DNA of 40,000 nucleotides from Prorocentrum cordatum (lineage: Eukaryota; Sar; Dinophyceae; Prorocentrales; Prorocentraceae): positions 619,013-659,012 of the forward strand of contig CAUYUJ010020170.1 of NCBI GenBank assembly GCA_963575745.1, read 5' to 3'. Below the pieces are notes generated by a model. It did not search any database. It was not told the DNA's origin and saw only the letters and a program-made list of their open reading frames with translations. Position 1 is the first letter of the stretch. Each line of letters starts with the position of its first letter. The position numbers and the translations under genes were made by a program. This document shows, one piece after another, positions 21,052 through 29,625 of the stretch.

Positions 21052-21560
21052 TTGACGCTACCTCGCAAAGTTTGCGAGGATCAATTAGAAGAGCTGATTG
21101 CCAACAATACCTGGAGAAGGCAGCCCCACGGAACATCCGTAGGGGCGCTCCATGCACTCTTTGAAGGATATCAGATTCTTCCCTCGGACCCTGAACACGG
21201 GGGAAATGTGAAGAGGTCAAACGTTGGAATATATTCCTTCGCGCATGCCGATGATAACCCCTCGACCCACGCGAGATGCGCGATGGCGGAGGAGACTTTC
21301 AACGATGGATATTGGAGCACTGTGGAGATTGCGCTTGGAGTTATCCCACAGTTTTTACCTGTGACGGTGGCCCCACACAGCTATGCACAGAAAACTCTGA
21401 TCAGGTCGTAATGACTGACATGCGCATTTACGATTGGCACCCCGCCGCATTATTTGCGAACGGGGGTAGCAGTTGGACGTGGATGAGGAACCGATTGCAG
21501 GACGGCGAAGCTATAGATATGTACATATATATACATACATACATACTTCAAAGTTGAAAT
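21052..21560 (+). pseudogene. PARP/ADP-ribosyltransferase-like segment
   Basis: The frame 21052-21411 reads QLEELIANNTWRRQPHGTSV, GALHALFEGYQILPSDP, VGIYSFAHADD and NDGYWSTVEIALG. HGTS (residues 26-29), an Ile/Leu-Pro turn and GIYSF (59-63) lie in the order and spacing of the His and Tyr motifs of PARP-type folds (HG[ST]...L..G..I.P....GIYF). A candidate acidic residue is Glu92. A shift near 21390 continues into SDQVVMTDMRIYDWHPAALF in the frame 21276-21557. In such enzymes the domain binds NAD and transfers ADP-ribose, or cleaves a related phosphate in the Tpt1 branch. The assignment is by motif only and activity is not implied. Confidence 0.45.
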
Positions 21561-21867
21561 GACGAGGAATCAGCAGAGAGCTGACATGCTAAAGACAGTT
21601 AGGAATCAGCAACGCAAATGGGTTCCTAGGCGTCGTCCACTAGATTGGCAGGACAATGCTTCGCCGCACCTCGATTCTCATCCTTCAATCGAAATATTTG
21701 AGCAGCAAAGGATGCCGCCTCAAAATTGAACACTCTCTTTTGGACGGAGCGAATGAAGGGGATAAGCGGGCGGCTGATAGTCAAGTCCATGATGAGGCTA
21801 TGGCCGAGCCACAGGCACAGCCGGTGGACGGGTCTGCTTCAGGCTTGATTTCTTGTTGTTGATACGC
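21561..21867 (+). pseudogene. 3' block segment, short frames
   Basis: 21656-21862 is open (68 codons) and carries two adjacent hairpin cores (21801 and 21813). A second frame reads RNQQRKWVPRRRPLDWQD. No motif is recognised. Confidence 0.35.
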
Positions 21868-22103
21868 AGGGATCGTCGGTTTAGATGTTCGTTTTGGGGG
21901 CCTTCCTGGAGCCCACCTAACGGATCTGTTCGACCCCAGTTCGACTCAAGTTCGATTCACGTTCGACTCAAATTCTACTCAAGTTCGACTCAGGTTCGAC
22001 TCAGGTTCGACCTAGATCGACGGACGTCCGACGCAGTTTCGACGCACGAGTGGAGCGAGTGGCTCCAGGAAGGCCCCCAGAACGAACATCCAAGTCGGTC
22101 CCT
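21868..22103. mobile_element. Nested inverted-repeat (MITE-like) element, 236 bp
   Basis: The left arm at 21884-21913 (gatgttcgtt...tggagcc) and right arm at 22061-22090 are reverse complements at 29 of 30 positions. Weaker complementarity extends outward to AGGGA (21868) and TCCCT (22103). The loop holds eight 11-bp tandem units of the type gttcgactcaa (21928-22015). A long-stemmed insertion of this size without coding capacity fits a non-autonomous DNA transposon. No clear target duplication was found. Confidence 0.7.
21928..22015 (+). repeat. 11-bp tandem array inside the nested element
   Basis: Eight consecutive units of gttcgactca plus one variable base (a, c or g), with small changes in units 1, 3, 5 and 8. 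It lies wholly in the loop between the two long arms. Confidence 0.9.
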
Positions 22104-22826
22104 CCGGCTGGCGCTGACGCCGAGCAACCGAAAATTTCAGCCAAGCCGCCCCCACCTTATGGCGTTCTAATGCCGCCGAAGCCGCCGCCGCCAAGGCCAG
22201 CCAGACCTCCTGCTCCGCCTGCGCCTGCAGGCAAAGGAGGCGCGACGGCTGCTGGATCGGGAAACGACTCTCAAGAAGGGGGCATGTCCCCCGCGGCACC
22301 GCCGCCTCCAGGCAGAAATCCCTCGGGGCCCTTATCGGACAACGTGCCGAAGCCGCTTCCGCCCCCCCCCTGGGCCTGCTCCGAAGGCGCTGGCCAAGCC
22401 AAGGGATTCCGACCAGACACCTTAGGGAGGGGCGAAGGCGCCTTCGCCTGACATTCAAGACCACTTTGAACCTTCTTTGAGAGATCCTCCGTCTCTAGCG
22501 CTGGCGGGAGCGTCGGGCGCCGGAAGTTCGAAGGCCGCGCCTGCGCCTCCGACGCCTCCCCCGAGGGATCCCCCAAGGATCAAATCGCAAAATCGCAGCG
22601 GGGCGTTCGATGCGCCGACGGATGCGCAAGCTAAGCAACTTGGCGCAGCCAGTGTTAGCAGGAAAACTATTGAGGTGGGTACCCCAGGGGGGCGCAACAC
22701 TTTCTTGCTAGACTTGCCAGACCCCCCCCCACTGCGGACCCTGTTTTGAATGAGCCGCAGCACCCTCAGCCGGTGAGGCTTGAAGAGGGTGGTAAAGCGA
22801 GAGAGAAAACATAACATACATTTCTC
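22104..22826 (+). pseudogene. Proline-rich linker of the 3' block
   Basis: Frames 22050-22451 and 22477-22749 are dominated by Pro, Ala and Gly (PPKPPPPRPARPPAPPAP; APAPPTPPPRDPPR). They contain a perfect 18-bp palindrome at 22431-22448 and hairpin cores at 22391 and 22641. The arginine-flanked polyproline pattern resembles linkers between domains of large polyproteins. No enzyme motif. Confidence 0.45.
22431..22448. other. Perfect 18-bp palindrome
   Basis: GGCGAAGGCGCCTTCGCC reads the same on both strands, so it can form a cruciform with no loop. It lies in the Pro-rich linker of the 3' block, 30 bp from the hairpin core at 22391. Confidence 0.9.
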
Positions 22827-23030
22827 ATGCTCGTTAAGATTATTAGAAATCTTGTGGATGCGCACTTTGGGCCAGAATCGAGCCGAGCTCAAGTGTCACT
22901 TGAGAACGAGTTGAAATGGCTTTGGCATGTGCGCCCCAGTGGGAATCCGCCTGAAGGTACCAGGGGACTCTCTGATGAAGAGGCCCAATTCTTGAAAGAA
23001 ACACGACCGCCTGGGCGATGCGTTATCTGA
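22827..23030 (+). pseudogene. Short protein-like frame in the 3' block
   Basis: Sixty-seven codons, reading VKIIRNLVDAHFGPESS and VSLENELKWLWHVRPSGNPP, then a helical end. It is normal in composition and not a repeat, but not recognised. Confidence 0.4.
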
Positions 23031-23103
23031 CGCAAGCAGGGGAAAATTATAATGAACCGATTGATTATTCGTTGTCTTATATAAGCTGGGCATATTATTT
23101 GCG

Positions 23104-24227
23104 TTGCTCGAAGTTCGCTACGTGGATGCTGTTGCGTCGGGGGAATTTCCTAATACCTGGGCGGCCACTGATTCCGCGGCGTTGACCGGTGCAACCGGGG
23201 TCAATGGTGAGGCAGTCAACACGCGGACAGAAGAAGACTCGCGTCCTGCGGCTTCGCCATCAGAGACAGACAACAGACTGAGGATCCCCTGCGCTGGGGC
23301 GAAGTCCCATCTGTCATTTACGGGGGAAATTGACTCCGAAGTTTGTCCAGAAGTCACGAATCTGTTCTTGCGCCTGACCCTTCCGCCATCCCCAGATCAT
23401 AAACATATCCGTCCTGAGGGGCAAGACCCTCCGTGGAATGCAAGCCGCGCGACGCTTCCTATTGACGGGGCACCCCTGTAGTTGAAGCCACAAGAGCGAG
23501 ATAATATTCGTGATGAGACAAGTGATGAAGTTCGAATACAAGTTATTGAAGCCCACAGGGCGGGCGTGGTGCCGCCCCACATTGCAGCCATTCGTGGGCG
23601 CGCCTATAACACGATCAAGGAAAATGCGCGCATGGCACATGACCCAGCATTTACGCTGCCTGGGGAGATAAGCGCAGAGGGGCTCGACCAAGAAATCAAT
23701 TTCTCATAGCAAAATTTAATTCAGATGACCGACCGAATTTCGTTCCTCAGGAAGTCTATCCAGGCCTTACTCCTTTAAGTTTGCCTAGTGACGCTACCGG
23801 CGTAGCCGAGGAAGCGGAGGCGGAGATAAATAGACAAGGCGACAAGTCCGTAGCGTTGGAAAGCTCTGAATTCTGGCGAGAATGCAATCACCGAAAGCAT
23901 CTTGACGCTCAATTGATCGGCGAATGCGCAGTGTACATGGCCATGCATTGCGCCCAATATGCTCGATCATCGGGCGGGCGGGTGCACGTTGGTGACCTCA
24001 TTCGGAAAGTGATAAATGATGGGGCCACTCATGCCACGACTGCCCTTGCTGCACATGGTCTAACGATACTATCATCGGGTGAAGTTGGCATCCTTGGAAT
24101 AAGGGCTGATGACATTATGCTTCTTGACCGGGCAAAACTGATGGAGCACTGGAAGCCTTTTCCAGACCCAGACGCCTTACGCGACGCAGTCCTCGATGGG
24201 GAAAATGGAATATGGCTGTCTCTATAG
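23104..24227 (+). pseudogene. 3' block frame C, winged-helix-like end
   Basis: 23104-23481 and 23482-23709 share one frame with a TAG between. A one-base shift just before 23709 joins the neighbouring frame (FLIAKFNSDDRPNFVPQEV) that runs to TAG 24225, about 370 codons in all. Contents: SDEVRIQVIEAHRAGVVPP; then EFWRECNHRKHLDAQL; then SSGGRVHVGDLIRKVIND and a possible small helix-turn-helix. The phrase GGRVHVGDLI resembles the N-terminal wing of Tpt1/KptA RNA phosphotransferases (GGWV.VDDLL), and RACQGHS follows at about 24270 in the next frame. That is suggestive but weak. Confidence 0.45.
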
Positions 24228-25063
24228 ATCGAGCTGATCGGGCTTGCAGGCCCATGCCGGTGTTCTTCCGTGCGTGTCAGGGACACTCTTGCATTGATTG
24301 CCCATAGCATAGAACGCACGCACGCACCTTATGAATTTGGGATGGCGCAGCGTCATGGGCACCTATTGCACGTCAAGCTTGGAAGCCATCAGTGAGTCCA
24401 CGTTAGACTCAGGGGTAGTTAAGTACCCTAACAAGCTCAATGGATTTTGCGAAGCACCTGGTTACGGACTTCTTAGACTAATACCCACGAGGCGCGAATG
24501 CTGAATATGCCGAGCACATCCCTCGCTGGCTTCGCCAGAGGAGGGGGGGTGATGCTCCACTCGCAAAGGTCTGTCTGGCCGCGGGTTCTACCCCTTCCGG
24601 GAGCGGACCTCCGATTCAGGGAACTTGGCCTCGCGAACTGACCCCATCGCTGGGAAACCGCCGCGACGCATGATGCGAACTGGCAATATGGTGTTGTCTT
24701 TAACGGGCGCGTAGTGACCCGCCTACGATATCGCATCAGTCGCGACGGCACTCTCGTAACAACAGGACCAGCACGCTGTAATGACGTCTCTCGCATGGTG
24801 CAATTGTCGCTGATTGAAGAATGCACGAAGCACTCAGCATATGTTCGGGGACATTATATGTTCTTAAGAATGGACTGCATATGAAGTGGTCTTTTCACAA
24901 GACACGATCAAGACGTGGGTATTTTCTGATGGAGATCTAGGCGCGTCGTAGGGCAGGGCAAATTGTCAGACGAAGGGATGGCCCTTATCATGCGGAAGCT
25001 GTGGACTGACGATGGGAGGTTCATCTGCCAGCACTTCCATGCTGTGAGGGCTGGTTCCGGGTA
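24228..25063 (+). pseudogene. 3' block segment, frame broken
   Basis: No frame is open throughout. Readable pieces are RACQGHSCIDC near 24270-24300, NAEYAEHIPRWLRQRRGGDA near 24490-24550, and VVFNGRVVTRLRYRISRDGT near 24690-24750. The last has alternating beta-like composition. These probably belong to one decayed domain chain. Confidence 0.4.
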
Positions 25064-25459
25064 TTGTTTGCAATGCCTCACCCCAGTTTCCATACGTACA
25101 AATACAACGTCCGAAAGGACTATTTAACGCCACCTGGTACAGATGCATTGGTTGCTGCATGGACGAGCCTGGGACTAAGTCCACGTCTAAATACACCCCC
25201 AAGAGGGGAAAATGGCTCCACTATCATTCCTAACAGGCTGAGAGCAATGAGTACAAGTTCTGCCGATGCGCTGGAAAATTTGAACAAAGCTGAACAACGC
25301 CAGCGCAAGTGGGTTAGTAACCCAGAGGCACGTCGCCGGGCTGCTTTGGCAGGCCAAACATTTTCAAATTCGCAGCCGGGGACAGTCCCGTCCTGGAGAC
25401 CTGACAGCGCCGCGGCACAGCCGCCGGCGCGTCATGAGCCATACTTCCAATTTATGTAA
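25064..25459 (+). pseudogene. 3' block segment, unrecognised
   Basis: A 131-codon frame: protein-like at the start (VRKDYLTPPGTDALVAAWTS), then a basic helix (NLNKAEQRQRKWVSNPEARR), then a Pro/Ala tail encoded by the extended hairpin at 25403-25433. It ends at TAA 25457. Confidence 0.4.
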
Positions 25460-26904
25460 CCACTCAGGTCCGATTCGTTGAACGGCTGAAGTACAAGCAT
25501 GGGGGAGATGCCCAAACCGCTGCCCAATGGTGGCCGTTGATTTGGACGCCTGACTTGGACCAATACGCTCGTCCGTTAAGATGTTCTGCCTCTGCTGTTT
25601 TCGTTTGGACTCACGTTAGTGCTGAGCAAATTCGCCCAGACAGAGGTTGGGACCAATGGGGACGAGAACTGGTGGATAGAGGAGTAATCCTTCCATCGGT
25701 CCAAGTGTTAACGGACAACTTGACCGAAGCCAGCAACATGTCCACATCGAATAAAGTGGGAGACGCAGATTTCCGGGTGATTGCTGAATTCCATCAACGG
25801 CTCAGCCGTACTGATGACGCAGCATTATCCCGCGAAGAGAAAATGCTGAATTGTCGAACGGCGTCTGCAGTCACAACATTACCCAGCGACACCAGCTGAC
25901 TATCCCGACGCGAACGTTGCCATTTCGGCTTGATTTGATTTCTGTTCTGGTTGCATGTCCATTGCAAAGACAATGTTGACGCATATGACCGGCCAGGAGT
26001 TATCAACATCGCGTCACAATTCACCCTTGAATATTTGTCAACATCCCCGGTCTCGACGCCATTGGGTGTTGACGTTATTCATGATGTGCCGTATGACTCG
26101 TCCGAGCTTGCGAATATAATATGGGCTCGACCATGTGACCGAATCCCCACTCATGGGTGATGGGGGCTGATGCTGTTGGCTGTGCGAGAAGTCATATTCT
26201 TGTTCATGTCTGCGGGACTCAGTGCTACATTTCCGGGATGCGAAGTACAGCGCGACGCAAACTATGCAGATGTCGCTCTCGAAGCAATGCGTGGTGCATA
26301 TGTCTCGGATTGCCGAATTAGGTCCACAATAGAATCATTAGGGTTGCGAAATGAAGTATCAGAGACCGTCAGGCAAAATTGCAGGAGCATTCAAGATGCT
26401 TTTGTTTTCATGCTCGCGTCTACAGAATCCCCATTTAATGCCGGGGTTTGTGTAGCAAACAGCTGTTTTGGATTCTTCAGCGCAGACAATGCCATTGGTC
26501 TTGCCGATTGCCTCAAGAAGAAATAGGAGGACAGCGACCCAGCCGACTCCCCCACAGAGACTGCCCCAGCTGACTCTCCAGCAGATGCCGCAATCATGAT
26601 AGCTGAAGCAAGCGCCCCGAGCGCCACTGCCACTTCGGGGCCGAGAACCCAGCGGCATTCTCGTTCAGCATCGAGACCGAGATATCGGGAGGAGAGGCAA
26701 TCCTATAGGGCCGCTCCTTATATCCTCGTGCCCGCCGGCCCAGCCGCGTCGGGCAGTTGCGCCGGCTGGATCGACCTTGATCGGGTCCGGTCGTGGGCAG
26801 ATGAGCCCGTCGTAGAAACGGGCGGCCGCGCGAGCGATGGCGGCTGGGGCGCGACGCTGGGCCACGAGGACAAGAATGATAATGGAAAAGTACAGGGATA
26901 CTAA
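25460..26904 (+). pseudogene. 3' block frame D, ~480 codons with four stops
   Basis: The same frame runs from ~25460 to 26904 with stops only near 25897, 25933, 26158 and 26524. Readable parts are WWPLIWTPDLDQYARPLRC, HVSAEQIRPDRGWDQWGREL, GVINIASQFTLEYLSTSP, NYADVALEAMRGAYVSDCR and FNAGVCVANSCFGFFSADN. The end is Ala/Pro/Ser then Gly-rich (GWIDLDRVRSWADEP). That few stops over 1.4 kb supports a once-continuous coding region. No family is recognised. Confidence 0.5.
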
Positions 26905-27466
26905 GTACATATGACTCGCCACCAGAATGTCATCGGCCATGCCAAGAGTTGGGAATTGTTTAGTTTGAACGAGCACAACGACAAGTTCAAACGTGATTCT
27001 TGGACGCCGAGCACCTTGCCAGAGCCTCCGCCGCCACCTGCGCCGAAGGCGAGGCCGCCCGAGCAAAGGCCGGGGCGAGGATCAGCTAGATAGCTGGAGT
27101 TCAAGCAGAATAGGAGACATATATGACAGTTATTCAAGAGATCAGCAGCAGTGGAACTGGCGCAACAGAGACACTTGGGATGATTCTCGAGATCGGAGGA
27201 ATGATTGGCAGAACTAATGCAGCACAAGAAGGGCCAGTGCGACTTTGTCGATGCCGGTCCATAGTTCATGAAGCGGGTGCACCAGGAATGCACGGGCACT
27301 GTGGCCTGAGCTGGGAAATATTAGCTCTGTGCGTCGGGTCACTTCGGTCTTCCGCCCCCTGGCAACCACCGACGAGCGGTGAAATGCTTTTGGGGTTCGC
27401 TCCGGTGGCTGTGCATATGTGCAGGCCAGGTGGGTTGGGGGTCGGGGCGATTCTACGCATCCCGCT
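26905..27466 (+). pseudogene. End of the 3' block, low-complexity tail
   Basis: Short frames: a Pro-rich stretch (TLPEPPPPPAPKARPP near 27010-27060), then an Asn/Trp/Arg/Asp-rich piece (QQWNWRNRDTWDDSRDRR near 27137-27195). Frames from 27123 and 27379 run into the right LTR and are not believed to be coding beyond it. Confidence 0.35.
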
Positions 27467-27476
27467 GCGGGGGGAG
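27467..27476 (+). other. Polypurine tract
   Basis: GCGGGGGGAG directly abuts the right LTR start (27477). A G-rich purine run here is where plus-strand DNA synthesis is primed in LTR retroelements. Its exact contact with the LTR edge supports both assignments. Confidence 0.7.
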
Positions 27477-27786
27477 TTCCGCGCCACCAGACTGCTGCCC
27501 GTCCTGCTCTCTAGCCTTGTCTGCGCTGTCTGCCGCGCTGTCTGCTTCTCTTCTTGACTTGAACGTTTTACCTGCAGCTGCATCTTTGGCTCTAGGGAAG
27601 CGGAAAAGGAGCGAGCCTGCGGCGCGCGCGCGTGCGTCGGCTGGTGGATCGGCCTCCTTCCTTCAGTGTTACCCTATCGCACGCTTGACGGCAGTATCCT
27701 TTCTTCCCCAATGTCATCGGCGAAACCCACTGACCATGAGACATCAACGGAACATCTTGCAGGGATTATGAATATCCAAGGAAAAG
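27477..27786 (+). repeat. 3' LTR of the copia-like element
   Basis: About 310 bp, matching 5950-6251 end to end, with a few extra bases near the start and in the gcgcgcg run. The gag start codon has a counterpart at 27711. By-eye identity to the left LTR is about 85-90%. Confidence 0.88.
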
Positions 27787-27791
27787 ACTTA
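27787..27791 (+). other. Right target-site duplication (ACTTA)
   Basis: This follows the right LTR directly and differs by one base from ACTCA before the left LTR. Confidence 0.6.
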
Positions 27792-27849
27792 GGGTGGGCC
27801 GGGCGTTTCGCTTGAGATGCCCTCAACATTTTTGACTGCGAAGCTCAAA

Positions 27850-28180
27850 CATTGGCAACAGCTTCGCAGATGGAGGGCGGGTCGTTTTCAAGATGTGCTC
27901 TCGCGTTAGCGCGGCGCACACTCGCTGTAGCCAGTTGCAAGAGCTTCGCGGATTGAGGGCGGGCCGTTTTCAAAATGTGGTTCTCGCTTTTGCGCGGCGC
28001 GCACTGTTTGTGAACATTTGCCAGAGCTTCACGGATTGAGGACGGGTCGTTTTTTAAATGCGGCTCTCGTTTTAGCGTTGCGTGCGTTCGTTTGTTAGAC
28101 TGGCAAGAGCTTCGCGGATTGAGGGCGGTTTCTTTTCGAAATTCTTCACGCTTCGCGTATCCCCACCAGCCCATCTCAAA
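27850..28180 (+). repeat. 83-bp tandem repeat, four units
   Basis: The box gcttcgc (gcttcac in one unit) falls at 27861, 27943, 28026 and 28109, giving periods of 82, 83 and 83. Each unit also has gattgagggcgg, a cgttttcaaaatg box and an agcgcggcgcgcac box. The array starts about 60 bp after the right LTR. Confidence 0.9.
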
Positions 28181-28374
28181 ACAGCAACTCTTGCGAAGCC
28201 TGCCGACAGTCGTGTTTTTCAGGCGTGCTTCCGCCTGCCCCCGCATATCTCCCCTGTTCCTCTTTCCTCCCGCCTCCTTGTACATCCTCCTTGTGGTGGG
28301 AACGGGAGAAAAACGAGGTGGAGGAGGAGGGAGAGAAAGCGCTCCTCGTGGTTTGGGTCGTTTGGGGTTTCTCG

Positions 28375-28660
28375 TCCTGGTGTGAGTCGTTCGGGCCCTT
28401 CTTCCTGGTGTGAGTCGTTCGGGCTCTTCGTGGTGTGAGTCGTTCGGGCTCTTCGTCCTGGTGTGAGTCGTTCGGGCTTCTCGTGGTGTGAGTTGTTCGG
28501 GCCCCTCGTCCTGGTGTGAGTCGTTCGGGCCCCTCCTCCTGGTGTGACTCGTTCGGGCTCCTCGTGGTGTGAGTCGTTCGGGGCCCTCGTCGTGGTGTGA
28601 GTCGTTCGGGCTCCTCGTGGTGTGAGTCGTTCGGGCGCCTCGTCCTGGTGTGAGTCGTTC
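28375..28660 (+). repeat. GTGTGAGTCGTTCGGGC minisatellite
   Basis: The 17-base box gtgtgagtcgttcgggc recurs about ten times, spaced alternately by ctcttcgtg or by ctcctcgtcctg-like spacers, giving mixed units of about 26-30 bp. It merges at 28655 into the TTGGGGCC family. Confidence 0.85.
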
Positions 28661-28945
28661 TTGGGGCGTCTTGGGGGCCTCTTGGCGGCCCCAGGGGCTT
28701 CTAGGAGCGTTTTGGGTGCCTTGGGGGAGCCTCTTCAGGCCTCTTGGGAGCCTCTTGGAGGCCGTTTGGGGCGTCTTGGGGGCCTCTCGGCGGCCCCAGG
28801 GGCTTCCAGGAGCGTCTTGGGTGCCTCGGGGGAGCCTCTTGGGGCCTCTTGGGAGCCTCTTGGTGGCCTCTTGGGGGCCTCTTGGAAGCCTCTTGGGGCC
28901 TCTTAGGGCTCTTTGGGAGGAGTCTGGGAGGTATCTTGGGGCCTA
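28655..28945 (+). repeat. TTGGGGCCTC family patch
   Basis: Dense drifting copies of cttggggcctcttgggagcc, including a partial duplication of gcggccccaggggcttc at about 28685 and 28791. Same family and orientation as 1020-1380 and 33110-33660. Confidence 0.8.
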
Positions 28946-28964
28946 CTTTCGGGCGATCGATCAA

Positions 28965-29190
28965 AGATAGGGGGGGGGGTTCTCCCCCCCCGTCGGGGCC
29001 AGAATCCTCGTGAGGGGTGTCGTTTTTTTAGCCCTCCCAGGAGTCGAAAAAGACCCCTCCAACGACCCGCGGAACGCCCTCTCCAGGCCCAGGGGGAGGG
29101 GGTAGGGGGAGGGGTAAACCCCTCCCCGAAGGGGAAGAAGGGGGGTTGAGAACAGAGATAGCTCTCTAAACCACTCACGCCCAAAGGGCT
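28965..29190 (+). repeat. G/C-run region with a dispersed GGGGAGGGGTAAACCC box
   Basis: Starts with a ten-G run, TTCT and an eight-C run (28970-28991), which can fold back. At 29085-29135 an agggggagggggtagggggaggggtaaaccc-type box is followed by ccgaaggggaag. The same box occurs at 31560-31610. The four G runs could form a G-quadruplex. Confidence 0.65.
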
Positions 29191-29194
29191 GGTG

Positions 29195-29355
29195 GGATGT
29201 GGCTCCCGCCTTAGCGCGGCGCGCATTCGATATGCAAAGTTGCAAGAGCTTCTACGATTGAGGGCGTTTTTTTTTGTTTTTGTGTTTCGGAATTTGGTTC
29301 CCACCTGAGCGCGGCGCGCATTCGTTGTAAAAACTTCCAGGGTTTCGCGGTTTCC
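29195..29355 (+). repeat. Outlying units of the 83-bp family
   Basis: The agcgcggcgcgcattcg box occurs at about 29213 and 29308, and gcaagagcttctacgattgagggcg lies between them. These match the units at 27850-28180, here separated by 1 kb of other repeats. Confidence 0.75.
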
Positions 29356-29625
29356 TATCATGCGGGTGCAACAGTTATGTTGGTTCGCTGTGTTACAGTC
29401 CCAGGAATGGCGTTCTGGCGCGGTTCAGGGTTGCCAAGACGCAACAAAAAAGTTGATCCGTGGCATTGCAATCCCGAGAACAATGCTCTGGCATGCTTCA
29501 GGGTCTTCAAACGGTTGTTTTCCAAAGAGGCAGATCTTTCAATGGGAATGAACCGTTGTAGGGGCCTACGAAGAGGGAGCTCGGAGGAAAGGTTGATTCC
29601 AACATCGTTGATGACTCTTGGGTTT
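29356..29625. other. Non-repetitive stretch, no gene seen
   Basis: A moderate-GC unique stretch between the 83-bp family and the microsatellite block. Open frames on both strands show no recognisable motif. Confidence 0.4.

Larger units (their letters stand above)
6273..26746 (+). repeat. Dispersed 11-bp hairpin cores, NGGC-NNA-GCCN, 29 copies
   Basis: Cores start at 6273, 6505, 10167, 10864, 10902, 11465, 12275, 13474, 13512, 13768, 15675, 15967, 16967, 17057, 17345, 18271, 18752, 19823, 20312, 20388, 20436, 21801, 21813, 22391, 22641, 23798, 25413, 25798 and 26736. The outermost pair is C-G in 16, T-A in 7, G-C in 1, a T.G wobble in 3 and mismatched in 2. Loops are ACA (9), GCA (5), ATA and TCA (3 each) and others. 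Several extend outward: 10164-10183, 11458-11482, 18264-18288, 25403-25433 and 26730-26754. I scanned only for loops ending in A on this strand. None was seen in the flanks. Confidence 0.8.
5950..27786 (+). mobile_element. Giant Ty1/copia-like LTR retroelement, 21.8 kb, decayed
   Basis: Structure seen: left LTR, primer-binding site, gag, protease, integrase, RT and RNase H in copia order, then ~10 kb of extra coding sequence, a polypurine tract, right LTR and a 5-bp target duplication. Typical copia elements are 5-9 kb, so this is very large. Most of the excess is the block 3' of RNase H, plus an enlarged gag. Frame changes, in-frame stops and a destroyed RT active site show it cannot move on its own. 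LTR identity of roughly 85-90% (by eye, with small indels) points to an old insertion. I see no second element interrupting it other than a 236-bp inverted-repeat element at 21868-22103. Confidence 0.88.

Noticed and set aside
25915-25936. Possible relic of the dinoflagellate spliced leader (gttgccatttcggcttga)
   Set aside because: Only about 15 of 21 positions agree with the leader as I remember it, and it lies inside an open frame of the 3' block; chance is likely.
27379-27771. 130-codon ORF running into the right LTR
   Set aside because: It spans the polypurine tract and LTR boundary; the LTR part is explained by the repeat, and there is no motif.
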